The translations under genes and the position numbers were made by a program. Shown here one piece after another: positions 1 through 8,720 of a DNA stretch of 64,000 bases. The DNA is from Paenibacillus borealis (lineage in GTDB: Bacteria > Bacillota > Bacilli > Paenibacillales > Paenibacillaceae), in the NCBI RefSeq assembly GCF_000758665.1, contig NZ_CP009285.1, positions 372,001 through 436,000 of the forward strand, written 5' to 3'. Below the pieces are notes generated by a model, which saw only the letters and a list, made by a program, of their open reading frames with translations, made no database searches and had not been told where the DNA came from. The stretch's first letter is position 1. Every line of letters starts with the position of its first letter.

Positions 1-169
1 ACTCAATAAAAGGGCTGCTGTCTGTGGTGATAAAGCTTCCGTTGATATTGACGGTAATCGGACGGGCTGGCGCAGCTGCCTGGGCGGGGGAAGCGGCTGA
101 GGCGAAGCTTTGCAGCAGGAGCATGAGCAACAGACAAGCCGGCAGTATTCTTTTATACAGATTCATCAT
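1..169 (-). CDS. Secreted protein, N-terminus only (stalk-domain-like)
   Basis: Partial gene whose 3' part lies outside the window. The start is ATG at 169 (a second ATG at 166) behind an AAAGGAG site at 174-180. The readable 56 residues give a Sec signal peptide (MMNLYKRIL, then a Leu-rich core ending ASAASPAQA) followed by a segment beginning ITVNINGSF. A short beta-strand of this kind right after the signal is typical of the copper-amine-oxidase N-terminal-like 'stalk' domain of Paenibacillus secreted proteins, but too little is visible to be sure. Seen: signal peptide and start. Inferred: domain identity. Confidence 0.6.
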   Translation of the reverse strand, partial: MMNLYKRILPACLLLMLLLQSFASAASPAQAAAPARPITVNINGSFITTDSSPFIE

Positions 170-280
170 TAATCTCCTTTCTGTGTTGTTGGAATTAAAT
201 AGAATAAGTTTCCATATATAGACGCTGCTCTCTCTATTATGTTTCTAATAAACTCCTGATTGTTTCAGGTATTGAATCAT

Positions 281-307
281 TTGATGCGGTTGTATTCATG
301 CTATAAT
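281..307 (+). promoter_or_regulatory. Extended -10 promoter for the small DUF6953-type gene
   Basis: TGCTATAAT at 299-307 is an extended -10 box. TTGATG at 281-286 could be a -35 element, but the spacer is only 15 nt, so the extended -10 probably does most of the work. It lies 45 nt before the next start codon. Confidence 0.5.
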
Positions 308-351
308 GGGGAAATCTACAAGCAGGATAAGCAGGAAGGAGCACTACCCCC

Positions 352-588
352 ATGGAAGTAACCGCACAGGAAGTGGCGGAATGGATGGTCAAGGAAATCA
401 AATTTACAGGAACCCTGCACCAGACCGCAGCGATTGAATATGTGAAGGCGAATTTCGGCGAACAATTTGTATTCGTGAATGAGAATGGAAATGCATCGCT
501 GTCCAAAGAAGTGAAGAAGGCGTTCCGCAAGCTGCACGGCGGCCGGATTGCCTGGGACCGCGACGGGTTCCTCTGGGCCTGGACCTAA
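352..588 (+). CDS. Small acidic protein, DUF6953-like
   Basis: A 78-residue cytoplasmic protein with no signal or membrane segment. The ATG at 352 follows AAGGAG at 336-341. The layout (EVAEWMVKEI at the N-terminus, then FVNENGNASLSKEV, KAFRKL, and a C-terminal WDRDGFLW) matches what I remember of the DUF6953 family of small Bacillales proteins. No function is known for that family and I see no catalytic motif. It is monocistronic, with its own promoter and a hairpin terminator downstream. The family name is recalled rather than searched; the gene itself is well supported. Confidence 0.75.
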   Translation: MEVTAQEVAEWMVKEIKFTGTLHQTAAIEYVKANFGEQFVFVNENGNASLSKEVKKAFRKLHGGRIAWDRDGFLWAWT

Positions 589-626
589 GGGCCGACTCAG
601 CATAGGAGAACCATAAGAACATAACG

Positions 627-662
627 AAGGGAGCATTGCTGTAATTGCATTGCTCCCTTTTG
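627..662 (+). terminator. Rho-independent terminator
   Basis: The GGGAGCA...TGCTCCC stem, extended through one mismatch by TGC/GCA, is followed by TTTT. It sits 40 nt after the 352-588 gene and close to the 3' end of the converging manC gene. Confidence 0.7.
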
Positions 663-685
663 TGTGCAGGTAAGGCGTTCATAAC

Positions 686-1768
686 CTATACGTATTCCAG
701 CATTCCTTTCTCCTTGAGCAGATCGACAATGTCTTTGACCGACTGGGCTTTATCCTTAGGGCAGATCATGACCGCATCCCCGGTGTCAGCGATGATGAAG
801 CCGTCTACGCCGATAGTGGTGATCAGCCGCCCGTTGCCATAGATTATAGAGTTGCGGGTGTCGATGCCGACATGATTAGCCTTGATAATATTGCCTTCAT
901 CATCAGGCGGGAAGATAGCACCGAGTGCATCCCAGCTTCCGATGTCATTCCAGCCGAACTGGCCGGACAGCACCACTACCTCATCAGAACGTTCGAGAAT
1001 GCCATAATCAATCGAGATATTCTGCAGCAGCGGATAGATCCGGTTAATCGTCTCCTGCTCCTGATCGGTACCGAGCGCTTCACTGATCGGCAGCATCGTA
1101 TTGTACAGTCGTGGCAGATACCGCTTAAAGTTATCGATAATGACCGAGGTCTTCCAGATGAAGATCCCGCTGTTCCAGAGATAATTGCCTGAGGCCAGAT
1201 ATCCCTGTGCCTTTTTGAAATCCGGCTTCTCCACAAATTCAGCTACATCGTATACGGCAACCGGTTTGACTGCGATCGGCTCTTTGTCATAAGCAATGTA
1301 GCCGTAGCCCGTGGAAGGGAAGGTCGGCTTGATCCCAATCGTGACAATGGCATCGCTCTCCATCGCGACGGTGCAGGCTTCGTCCAGCGTAAGCCGGAAC
1401 TGCGGCTCATCGGTAATGTAATGATCGGAAGGCAAGACAACCATTAAGGAATCCCCTTCACTCATCTGCTGGATGGAGAAGGCGGCGAACAGGATGCTTG
1501 CCGAGGTATTCCGGGCCACAGGCTCGATCAGAATATTGCTCTTCTGCACACTGCTGTGCATAATGCTCTCCAGCAGCACCGCCTGGGTGCGGTTCGTTAC
1601 AATCACGGTATTCTCCTGCGGAATGATGCCCTTGAAGCGTTCGATCGTATCATTCAGCATAATATCGTTGCCGCTGATATTCAGCAGCTGCTTGGGGATT
1701 TCCTGTCTGGACAGCGGCCAGAAGCGGGTGCCGCCTCCGCCTGCGAGTATGGTTGCGAATTTATCCAT
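686..1768 (-). CDS. manC: Mannose-1-phosphate guanylyltransferase
   Basis: Makes GDP-mannose from mannose-1-phosphate and GTP. The 360-residue protein has the sugar-nucleotidyltransferase signature LAGGGGTRFWPLS (8-20), PKQLL (25-29), EPVARNT (82-88), PSDHYI (113-118), FVEKP (178-182), NSGIF (199-203) and GWNDIGSW (272-279). It lacks the C-terminal cupin isomerase domain of bifunctional enzymes, so it is the short monofunctional form. It is the last gene of a minus-strand operon: its ATG overlaps the stop of the preceding gene by 8 nt, implying translational coupling. With the upstream glycosyltransferase it should supply the donor for a mannose-containing glycan. Confidence 0.93.
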   Translation of the reverse strand: MDKFATILAGGGGTRFWPLSRQEIPKQLLNISGNDIMLNDTIERFKGIIPQENTVIVTNRTQAVLLESIMHSSVQKSNILIEPVARNTSASILFAAFSIQQMSEGDSLMVVLPSDHYITDEPQFRLTLDEACTVAMESDAIVTIGIKPTFPSTGYGYIAYDKEPIAVKPVAVYDVAEFVEKPDFKKAQGYLASGNYLWNSGIFIWKTSVIIDNFKRYLPRLYNTMLPISEALGTDQEQETINRIYPLLQNISIDYGILERSDEVVVLSGQFGWNDIGSWDALGAIFPPDDEGNIIKANHVGIDTRNSIIYGNGRLITTIGVDGFIIADTGDAVMICPKDKAQSVKDIVDLLKEKGMLEYV

Positions 1769-2867
1769 GATGAGTCACCAGATGGGCAATCGAGAAGGAG
1801 ATGATGCTCTCCGATCCCTGATTGAGGTTCAGCCCCGAGCTGTGAATCCCGTCGTAGCAAGCCCCGGTCTGGGGATCGATCAGGGAGAGCTGCAAGGAGT
1901 TGTTCCCTGTATACCAGGCGTAGCATAGTTCAGCCTGCTTCAGATAAGCCGGGTCCTTCAGCACTACGGCAGCTTCCCGGCAGGCGAGCAGCATTTCGCA
2001 GGCTTCAATCGGCTGTTCGTCATAGAGGGCAGGCGTGCCGCCGCGCAGCAGCCAGCCGTGGCTGCCGATAGGTCTGTAATACCCTTCCGGTGCGAAGGTC
2101 CGGGAGATCAGGAAATCGAGACTTTCTTTGGCTGTTATACGAAGCTCCGGATTGCCGGAGATCGTGAAGGCCTTAAGCAGTGCCCAAGGCAGCATAGAGT
2201 TCCCGTAAGTCAGGCTGTCTTCGTACCAGTTCCAGCCTTCCCCTTTGGTGAGGTTATACTGGTCATGCAGCCGGGTGGTGACGGATTCGATAAGCTCTTT
2301 AATGTATGATTCAGGCAGGAAGGCCAATTCCTCTTCTGTATTTGGTATATGGGGATAGGGGAAGGAATAGGTGAGTGCTCCGGGAGTCTCAAGTAAATAG
2401 CTGAGGCCGATAACGGCATAGCCCAAGGCCCGGGGAGAGCGCAGGTCTCTGATATGCGGCAGCGCCTGGTTGATCAGATACCGGCAGGTATTCAGCAGAT
2501 TATCCGGCAAAATGGAAGAGTAGGAGAGCACGAAGCCCAGCGCCCAGAGTGTGCGTCCCTGGCAATCCTCGGAGCCGCGCTCCTCCAGGAAGGAACGGTT
2601 GTAATCCATGAAATTCCGGAAGTTACCTTCTTCATTCTGTGCATGATGGACGAACGAGAGATACGTATGGATCAGATCGAGTGAGGCCGTATCCTGATTC
2701 TTTTTGTACATCAGAACAGCTGCGATTAAAGCCCGGGCATTGTCATCGGTGGTGTAGCCCTTGGCACGGTCGGGAACACCAAACTTCGTATGCTGGAAAA
2801 TCCCCGTATCATCAGTGATCTGGCGCATATAACCAGTTGTGAACTGCAATACCGCAGATGTCTGCAT
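1761..2867 (-). CDS. Alpha/alpha-toroid glycosidase-like protein
   Basis: A 368-residue soluble protein. The start is ATG at 2867, sharing one base with the TGA of the upstream glycosyltransferase (TGATG), behind GGAGTG. It has the KGYTTDDNARAL motif near residue 37 and repeated helical segments typical of six-hairpin toroids. Such proteins are often annotated 'glycosidase-related' and occur next to GT4 enzymes and mannosylphosphorylases. I cannot name a reaction. The sandwich position between a glycosyltransferase and a GDP-mannose synthase suggests processing of a mannose-containing product (inference). Catalytic acids cannot be assigned by eye. Confidence 0.7.
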   Translation of the reverse strand: MQTSAVLQFTTGYMRQITDDTGIFQHTKFGVPDRAKGYTTDDNARALIAAVLMYKKNQDTASLDLIHTYLSFVHHAQNEEGNFRNFMDYNRSFLEERGSEDCQGRTLWALGFVLSYSSILPDNLLNTCRYLINQALPHIRDLRSPRALGYAVIGLSYLLETPGALTYSFPYPHIPNTEEELAFLPESYIKELIESVTTRLHDQYNLTKGEGWNWYEDSLTYGNSMLPWALLKAFTISGNPELRITAKESLDFLISRTFAPEGYYRPIGSHGWLLRGGTPALYDEQPIEACEMLLACREAAVVLKDPAYLKQAELCYAWYTGNNSLQLSLIDPQTGACYDGIHSSGLNLNQGSESIISFSIAHLVTHHG

Positions 2868-4048
2868 CAAATCACACTCCGGCCAGCCGGTTTGGAGAGG
2901 GCTATTTTGTCCTGAAAGATGGCGGCATACGTTTTTGCAACCTCACTCCACATCATCGTACTGCCTAGCGCCTGTGTACGCTGTTCCATATCCCGGACTT
3001 TGGCCGGATTATCCAGCAGCTCCAGGATGCAGGCTTCCAGCGAAGCGGAGTCACGGAATTCCGCCAGCAGGCCCCGGCCATCGGCCAGCATCTCTTGAGC
3101 GTAGCGGTAAGGGGTGGAGATAATCACCCGGCCATAGCCGACGCCGTAAGCGAGTGTGCCGCTGACTGCCTGATCCTTGCCCAGATAAGGCGTCATATAA
3201 ATATCCGACATCACCAGTGACTCAATGACCTCTTCCTGGGTCAGCAGCTTGTCGACGAACAGCACATTATTGACCAGGCCTAATTCATGCACAAGACCGG
3301 TCAGCTTTTGACGGTATACTTCACCAGTCTCCTGTTTGACAACCGGATGGGTCTTGCCCCAGATGATATAGAGCGCGTCCGGATGCTGCTTCACTACTCC
3401 GCTCATTGCTTCAATAGCATATTCAATACCTTTGCCGGGACTAAGGAAACCGAAGGTAGAGAGGATTTTGCGTTCTCCGAACTTATACTGGGTCTTCAGC
3501 TCTGCGCGGGTAGAAGTCTTAACGAAAGGCACACCGTGGTGAATAAAAGCAATCTTGGACGCGTTGATATGATAGACAGAGATGAGATCATCTACTGTGG
3601 ACTGGGCCATCGTAACAACCTTTACGCTTCCTGCAGCTATCCGGGTAATGATCTCATGCTGTTTCGGTGTGGGATTGGTTAATACAGTATGGAAAATAGC
3701 CACATAAGGAACATGAAGCCGTTCAGTAAACTGCAGCAGATATTCGCCGCTCTCCCCGCCGTAAATGCCGAATTCATGCTGAATGACGAGCAGATCGGTA
3801 TCTGACTGGTTGATTTCTTCCGCGGCATCTATATAATCAGATAGCTGATGTTGGTTAATTTCCCGCATGACCTGGTCTGTGTACCGATAATTTCCGTTGT
3901 TGTTCATGGCGATGACATGCGGTTTGTTGAAGCCCTGGAGCTTCGTGAACTCATCGAGCAGATCCTGGGTGAAGGTGGCAATTCCGCATTCTCTCGGCAG
4001 GCTGGTGGACAGGAAAACGATATTCTTATTGCGGTTGCTATGGTTCAT
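2867..4048 (-). CDS. Glycosyltransferase family 4
   Basis: A 393-residue GT-B fold transferase, probably cytoplasmic or peripherally membrane-bound. The reading frame extends upstream, but ATG at 4048 is chosen because GGGAGG lies 8 nt before it and homologous proteins start near the FLSTSLPRECGIATFT strand seen here at residues 11-26. An acceptor-side QHEFGIYGG loop, a TIFHT-like hinge (AIFHTV), a HHGVP strand and the donor-side FLSPGKGIEYAI and SGTLAYGVGYGRVI segments follow in GT4 order. It is first in a three-gene operon ending with manC, so GDP-mannose is the likely donor (inference). Acceptor unknown. Confidence 0.85.
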   Translation of the reverse strand: MNHSNRNKNIVFLSTSLPRECGIATFTQDLLDEFTKLQGFNKPHVIAMNNNGNYRYTDQVMREINQHQLSDYIDAAEEINQSDTDLLVIQHEFGIYGGESGEYLLQFTERLHVPYVAIFHTVLTNPTPKQHEIITRIAAGSVKVVTMAQSTVDDLISVYHINASKIAFIHHGVPFVKTSTRAELKTQYKFGERKILSTFGFLSPGKGIEYAIEAMSGVVKQHPDALYIIWGKTHPVVKQETGEVYRQKLTGLVHELGLVNNVLFVDKLLTQEEVIESLVMSDIYMTPYLGKDQAVSGTLAYGVGYGRVIISTPYRYAQEMLADGRGLLAEFRDSASLEACILELLDNPAKVRDMEQRTQALGSTMMWSEVAKTYAAIFQDKIALSKPAGRSVI

Positions 4049-4249
4049 ACGTAAAGCCTCCCTGTTGATGTTCGTAATTTTGGGTATAAAAAAAGAAAAT
4101 AAAGCGGGCTTTATTTTCCGAGGGATGAGTGGTATTAAATTTCGGTTCTGCAATTTATTTCCTCCATAAACTATAACATGACCATTTAATCTTGTCAATT
4201 TATTGACTCCCCTGAAATCTCCAGATATAGTGATGTAGGAGGTGTATGG
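4049..4249. other. Divergent intergenic region (mannose operon / HTH gene)
   Basis: A 201-nt AT-rich gap between the outward-facing glycosyltransferase and HTH genes. It must hold both promoters, but I cannot assign convincing -35/-10 pairs. TAGGAGG just before 4250 is the HTH gene's ribosome site. The HTH protein is a natural candidate to bind here. Confidence 0.4.
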
Positions 4250-4546
4250 ATGCCAGTCATACGCAGTAAATTGAGTGAGGTTATGGAGAAGCATGACCCG
4301 AAATTATCGATCCGCAAGCTAGCAAAAGATATTAACTATCATTTCGATTCCGTCCGGCGGATGTACAAAGACGAGATGGTGCAGTACCCCCGGGATCTGC
4401 TGCTGAAGCTGTGTACTTACTTCAATATTCAGCCCGGAGAATTGATCCGGATGGAATCAGATGAGAACGATTGGGCAATAGATAAGGCAAATGAATATGA
4501 GGAGGAAGGCAATGACAAGGAGCCCGGCAAAGACTGCAACCTGTAA
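4250..4546 (+). CDS. Cro/C1-type helix-turn-helix regulator
   Basis: A 98-residue DNA-binding protein. The ATG follows TAGGAGG. Residues about 18-65 carry an XRE-like HTH (LSIRKLAKDINYHFDSVRRMYKDE) with the usual ending LCTYFNIQPGELI. The acidic tail is not conserved in such proteins. Its last 35 nt overlap the next gene in another frame, suggesting coupled expression with the DUF1861 gene. Standing back-to-back with the mannose operon, it may regulate it and itself (inference). Confidence 0.8.
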   Translation: MPVIRSKLSEVMEKHDPKLSIRKLAKDINYHFDSVRRMYKDEMVQYPRDLLLKLCTYFNIQPGELIRMESDENDWAIDKANEYEEEGNDKEPGKDCNL

Positions 4547-5459
4547 CGAGCTGCTGGATACCTTTTATGCCAATCTCCGTCCCGTGCACGTGGAGAAGCT
4601 GGTCTTCTCCGGTGTGGGCGGACGTGATGTATACAATATAACGGCTCCGTTCCTGCATGACGGGGAGGAAGTCATCTTGGGAAGAGTTGAGGAACGGGAT
4701 AGTGAGTTCTCTCAAGTCTTCTTTTTTACATCGGGAGAAGATGGCGTCTGGGTTCCCCGGGAGCATACCCATACCTATAATCTGCAGGACCCTTGCGTGA
4801 CCCGCATTAAGGGTGAACTGATTGTCGGCGGGGTTGAAGTGATCACGGCCGGGGATAACCCGCAAAGAATCGTTTCGTGGGTCACTCAATTCTACCGGGG
4901 CTACCGGATTGATTCGATGCGCCACTTCTCCTCGGGGCCGGGTACGATGAAGGACATCCGGCTGATTGAGCTTCAGGATGGACGAATCGGTGTGCTCACG
5001 CGGCCCCAGGGAGACCGGGGCGGTAGAGGACAGATCGGCTTCACCATTATTGACTCTCTGGATGAGCTGAACGAACAGACCTTTCTGGAAGCGGAGATTC
5101 TGCAGAATCAGTTCGTACGGGAAGAATGGGGCGGCGCGAATGAAGCCCATCTGCTAAGCAATGGCCATGTGGGCGTGCTTGGCCATATTGCCTGCTTCGA
5201 CCGCTTGGGGAAGAAGCATTACTACTCCATGGTCTTCTCGCTTAATCCGGATACTTTTGAGACTACCCCGGTCAAAATCATCGCGGCCCGGAGCGATTTC
5301 CCCATCGGCCCGGGCAAACGGCCCGAGCTGCAGGATGTCATCTTCAGCGGCGGACTGGTACGCGGAAAGCTTGGCCGGGCAGTGCTTTCTGTAGGCGTCA
5401 GCGATGCGGAAGCCTACAGAATTGAGATCCCCGACCCTTTTGCCGAATACGAAGTCTGA
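4512..5459 (+). CDS. DUF1861-family beta-propeller (GH130-like)
   Basis: A 315-residue soluble protein. ATG at 4512 is preferred over the upstream 4491 start because AGGAGG at 4500-4505 is correctly spaced from it. The repeated short beta strands (VFSGVGGRDVYNITAPF, ILGRVEERDSEFSQVFFF, HTYNLQDPCVTRIKGELIVGGVEV, LIELQDGRIGVLTRPQGD) look like a five-bladed propeller related to GH130/GH43 enzymes, as described for DUF1861. GH130 members phosphorolyse beta-mannosides, and the divergent operon makes GDP-mannose, so a mannoside-active enzyme is plausible. The reaction is unproven. No signal peptide, so it acts in the cytoplasm. Confidence 0.75.
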   Translation: MTRSPAKTATCNELLDTFYANLRPVHVEKLVFSGVGGRDVYNITAPFLHDGEEVILGRVEERDSEFSQVFFFTSGEDGVWVPREHTHTYNLQDPCVTRIKGELIVGGVEVITAGDNPQRIVSWVTQFYRGYRIDSMRHFSSGPGTMKDIRLIELQDGRIGVLTRPQGDRGGRGQIGFTIIDSLDELNEQTFLEAEILQNQFVREEWGGANEAHLLSNGHVGVLGHIACFDRLGKKHYYSMVFSLNPDTFETTPVKIIAARSDFPIGPGKRPELQDVIFSGGLVRGKLGRAVLSVGVSDAEAYRIEIPDPFAEYEV

Positions 5460-5470
5460 ATCCTGTCGGT

Positions 5471-5499
5471 TTGACTAGATTCTATGGTCATGTTACACT
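5471..5499 (+). promoter_or_regulatory. Sigma-A promoter of the L25/Ctc gene
   Basis: TTGACT (5471-5476), a 17-nt spacer and TACACT (5494-5499) preceded by TGT, a partial extended -10. It lies 45 nt before the preferred start at 5544. In B. subtilis ctc is sigma-B controlled; here the promoter reads as housekeeping. Confidence 0.75.
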
Positions 5500-5543
5500 T
5501 AAGATGACAAGAATTTATGGTCAAAGAGAGCGGGAACCAAGCA

Positions 5544-6125
5544 ATGAGTAAATTTATTCAGCTAAGCAATCGTACGTCTGACACAAAGTCCAACCTGAAT
5601 GTGGCAAGAAAGCAAGGCCGCATCCCGGCAGTACTGTACGGAATTGGTAAAGATACTCTGAGTCTTGAAGTGAACGAGAAGGAATTGCTGGAGATGCTGA
5701 GAACGAATCCGCGGGCGATCCTGCAAGGGAAATTGACCGATGGGACAACTGTTCCGGTTGTAGTTCAGAACATTCAGAAGCAGTCGATGTCCGGTAAAGT
5801 GCTGCACATTGATTTTCAGCATGTGAACATGAGCATTAGCATGGACAGCAAGGTTACGATTCATTTTGCAGGCGAAGCGGTGGGCGTCAAAGAAGGCGGC
5901 GTACTGCAGGTGGAAATTTATGAAGTAGAAGTCCGCTGTATGCCGGGCGATCTGCCGACCTCCATGGAAGTGGATATCAGCAGCCTTGCCATCGGTGACC
6001 AGCTGCTCGTGTCTGATCTGATTTTCCAGGATGGTATTGAAGTGCTGACCGATCCAAGTACAGTCATGATTCAGATCAAGACCGTACATGAAGAAGCAGA
6101 AGAACCGGAAGCTACTCCGGCTTAA
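5544..6125 (+). CDS. rplY: 50S ribosomal protein L25 / general stress protein Ctc
   Basis: Binds 5S rRNA in the central protuberance of the 50S subunit. The 193-residue length is that of the long TL5/CTC form: an N-terminal L25 domain (about 5-95: RKQGRIPAVLYG near the front, VLHIDFQHVN near its end) and a C-terminal beta domain (about 100-185: HFAGEAVGVKEGG, LPTSMEVDISSL) with an acidic tail. I chose ATG at 5544 over 5517; the earlier start lacks a ribosome site and falls only about 11 nt from the expected transcript start. Single gene with its own promoter and terminator. Confidence 0.93.
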   Translation: MSKFIQLSNRTSDTKSNLNVARKQGRIPAVLYGIGKDTLSLEVNEKELLEMLRTNPRAILQGKLTDGTTVPVVVQNIQKQSMSGKVLHIDFQHVNMSISMDSKVTIHFAGEAVGVKEGGVLQVEIYEVEVRCMPGDLPTSMEVDISSLAIGDQLLVSDLIFQDGIEVLTDPSTVMIQIKTVHEEAEEPEATPA

Positions 6126-6143
6126 ATACAGGATGACGAATAT

Positions 6144-6222
6144 AGCCCCTTCGGGCAGAGCGTACTTGGGAACTCATGATGATGTCATGATCCCGGTTAC
6201 GTCTGCTGGAAGGGGCTTTTTG
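6144..6222 (+). terminator. Terminator after L25/Ctc
   Basis: The AGCCCCTTC (6144-6152) and GAAGGGGCT (6209-6217) arms pair perfectly around a long loop and are followed by TTTTTG. The loop contains a second small dyad around CATGATGATGTCATG. Confidence 0.75.
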
Positions 6223-6278
6223 TGCATAATTTGAAACTGATATTGGCAGGTCTGCTGCAAAAGCAGCCGTGTATCCCG

Positions 6279-8615
6279 TTATACAGGGACGTCGCGGGTG
6301 CCTTTTTGCATCGGCGATTTGCACAGCGGACAGGGCTTCGAGGCAAGGTGATCCTCGGCTCCGCCCGCCTTCATCCGGGTCCAGCCCGGGCAGGCCTTGC
6401 CGGTACAGCTCCAGACGGGAATTGTATGCGTCCTTGCTGAGGCGGAGCCGGACGTATAACTGCTGCGCACTATAGTGCTGCTGTTTCCGGCGGCCGGTGC
6501 AGTTGCCTGCGGCGGGGCCGCAGCGCGGAAGGCGGAGAGCATGAAGCGTGAGACCTCTGCCTTCTTGCCCCGGTGCCTTGCGGGTGAGCTGATGAATAGC
6601 TCCTCGCGGGCCCGGGTAACGGCTACATAGGCGAGCCTGCGTTCCTCTTCTAGTAGCGCTATTCCTGCCTCAGCTGCGGCTCTGGCGGCAGAACTGCTGA
6701 CCACGGTTACGGATGCCTTCCCCGGCTTACGGTCCTTCAGCCGGCCCTCCTCCAGTGCGGAGCTATGCGGCAGAATGCCCTCAGAAGCTCCGATAAGGAA
6801 GACAACGGGGAACTCCAGACCCTTGGATTTATGGATGGTCATCAGGGCAATCCGGTTGCCTTGCTCCTTAAGCCCCGGCTGGCGGCTCAGCTCGTTGCGC
6901 TCGGTTACGTTATCAATGAACTCGAGGAACAGCGGAATCGTGCCGAACCGCTCAGCGGACGCCTCCAGCTCATCGAGCATTTCCTTAAGCGTCTCCCGGT
7001 GCAGGGTGGCCTGATGCCGTTCATTGGCTTCAATGAAATAATCATAGAAGACAGTCCGGATCTGGCGGATGGCCTGCACGGGCGTCAGCCCGCTCAGCCC
7101 GCGGATCAGATCCAGCCGCTCGCGCAGCTTGACGCCTTTGAAATCCTCCATGCCCGGCATGGACAGAAGGTGAATCAGCGGGCCCTGCTTCGCCTGCACC
7201 GCCTCCATGCGGCGGATATGGTCCATCCCTTTTTCCCGGCTCATGTAGAGGGTCGGCAGAATATTCTCCATCGCGGCGAAGTTCCGGCGGTTAACGGACA
7301 GGCGCAGATGATCCAGCACAGGGGAGATCAGCCAATGCTCGTAGAGCAGCTGGCCTTCGCCGTAGTCCACATAAGGGATGTCGTGCATCAGCAGCAGCTC
7401 CAGGATGGCCCGGTTGCTGCTGGTGGCGCGGTACAGCAGGGCGTAATCGCGGTATTCCCGCGCTCCGCTCTCGATCTCACGCTCGATATGCTCCACAATT
7501 TGCTCGGCCTCTTCGTCCGCCGTCTGCGGACGAAGGTAGCGGGGCGGATTGCCGCTGCTTTTGGCAGCTTGCAGCGTCTTGGCCCGGCGCCGTGAATTGT
7601 GGCGGATAATCCCGTTCCCGAGCCCGATAATGGCAGGTCCTGAGCGGTAATTGATATCGAGGGTGATCACTTTGGCGTTTGGATACAGCTTCTCGAACTC
7701 CAGGATGAACTCGCTGCGCGCCCCGTTGAAGGAATAGATGGTCTGATCATCATCTCCGACCACCATCAGGTTGTCCTGCGGATGGGCGATCATTTTGACC
7801 AGCTCATATTGCAGCGCATTCGTATCCTGGAATTCGTCGACCATTACATATTGGTATTTCTGCTGCAGCTCCAGCAGAAGTGCCGGCTGCTCCCGGAGCA
7901 TCCGGTAGGCAATCAGCAGCACATCGTCGAAATCGATTTTGAAATTATCCGTCTTCCACTGCTCGTACAGGGCAAGAATGGCCTTCATTTCCTTCTCCGC
8001 TTCCGTCGTTTCCGGCATATCCTGAGGCAAGCCCATGTTCATCTTGCAGGAGGAGAGCAGGGTGAGCAGATTCTCTGGAGGATAGGCATCCTTCGGCAGC
8101 CCCAGCTGACGCATGATCTGCTTCAGCAGAATGTGCTGGCGCCGGGTTTCATGGAAAATATCCTGCCGCAGCCCCTGCCGGCGCAGGAAATAAAGGAAGA
8201 ACGAGTGGAACGTGCGGGCCTGCAGACGGGCGGCATCACCGGCATCCACACCCGGCAGCAGTGCAATCCGCTCGCGCATCTCTGCCGCTGCCTTGCTGGA
8301 GAAGGTCAGCAGCAGCAGCCGGCCGGGGGCGATGCCGCGCACAGACAGCAAATACCCGGTTCTGCAGATCAGCACCGAGGTTTTGCCGGAGCCCGCTCCC
8401 GCCAGTGTCAGCAGCGGCCCGAGGTGATGCCGCACCGCTGAGATTTGCGGAGGATTGAGCAGAATGCCGCCTTCCTCCAGCCTGCGGAAGTAAGCCGCAT
8501 CGCTGTCCCCGGGCTTCACGGTCTCCCTGCTCGTACGGGCGGAGGCAACCTTCGCCTGGGGGATTTTCTCGCCGGTAGCGCCCAGCGGTATATTATGAAA
8601 TAAAAGCTTGTTCAT
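6279..8615 (-). CDS. UvrD/Rep-family DNA helicase
   Basis: A 778-residue superfamily-1A helicase that unwinds DNA 3' to 5' with ATP. ATG at 8615 has AAGGTGG in front; a GTG at 8624 overlaps that site and is rejected. Motifs: Q-motif LNPPQ (53-57), Walker A GAGSGKT (73-79), LTFSSKAAAEM, DEFQDTNALQYEL (motif II), GDDDQTIYSF (III), INYRS (IV), TIHKSKGLEFPVVF (V) and VAVTRAREELF (VI). The C-terminus has a Cys-rich patch (CTGKACPGW ... CPLC) suggesting a zinc ribbon instead of the PcrA Tudor-like tail. Shorter and divergent from housekeeping PcrA, so likely an accessory UvrD-like protein. Single gene. Confidence 0.92.
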   Translation of the reverse strand: MNKLLFHNIPLGATGEKIPQAKVASARTSRETVKPGDSDAAYFRRLEEGGILLNPPQISAVRHHLGPLLTLAGAGSGKTSVLICRTGYLLSVRGIAPGRLLLLTFSSKAAAEMRERIALLPGVDAGDAARLQARTFHSFFLYFLRRQGLRQDIFHETRRQHILLKQIMRQLGLPKDAYPPENLLTLLSSCKMNMGLPQDMPETTEAEKEMKAILALYEQWKTDNFKIDFDDVLLIAYRMLREQPALLLELQQKYQYVMVDEFQDTNALQYELVKMIAHPQDNLMVVGDDDQTIYSFNGARSEFILEFEKLYPNAKVITLDINYRSGPAIIGLGNGIIRHNSRRRAKTLQAAKSSGNPPRYLRPQTADEEAEQIVEHIEREIESGAREYRDYALLYRATSSNRAILELLLMHDIPYVDYGEGQLLYEHWLISPVLDHLRLSVNRRNFAAMENILPTLYMSREKGMDHIRRMEAVQAKQGPLIHLLSMPGMEDFKGVKLRERLDLIRGLSGLTPVQAIRQIRTVFYDYFIEANERHQATLHRETLKEMLDELEASAERFGTIPLFLEFIDNVTERNELSRQPGLKEQGNRIALMTIHKSKGLEFPVVFLIGASEGILPHSSALEEGRLKDRKPGKASVTVVSSSAARAAAEAGIALLEEERRLAYVAVTRAREELFISSPARHRGKKAEVSRFMLSAFRAAAPPQATAPAAGNSSTIVRSSYTSGSASARTHTIPVWSCTGKACPGWTRMKAGGAEDHLASKPCPLCKSPMQKGTRDVPV

Positions 8616-8720
8616 TGAATCCACCTTCGTTTGTTCTATATAAGCTTATCTGCAAGTTGATCCGGTAGGAGCTTACCTGCAGAGAGCATTTGAGCGTGGA
8701 CGATCACTCCTCCAGCTCTA

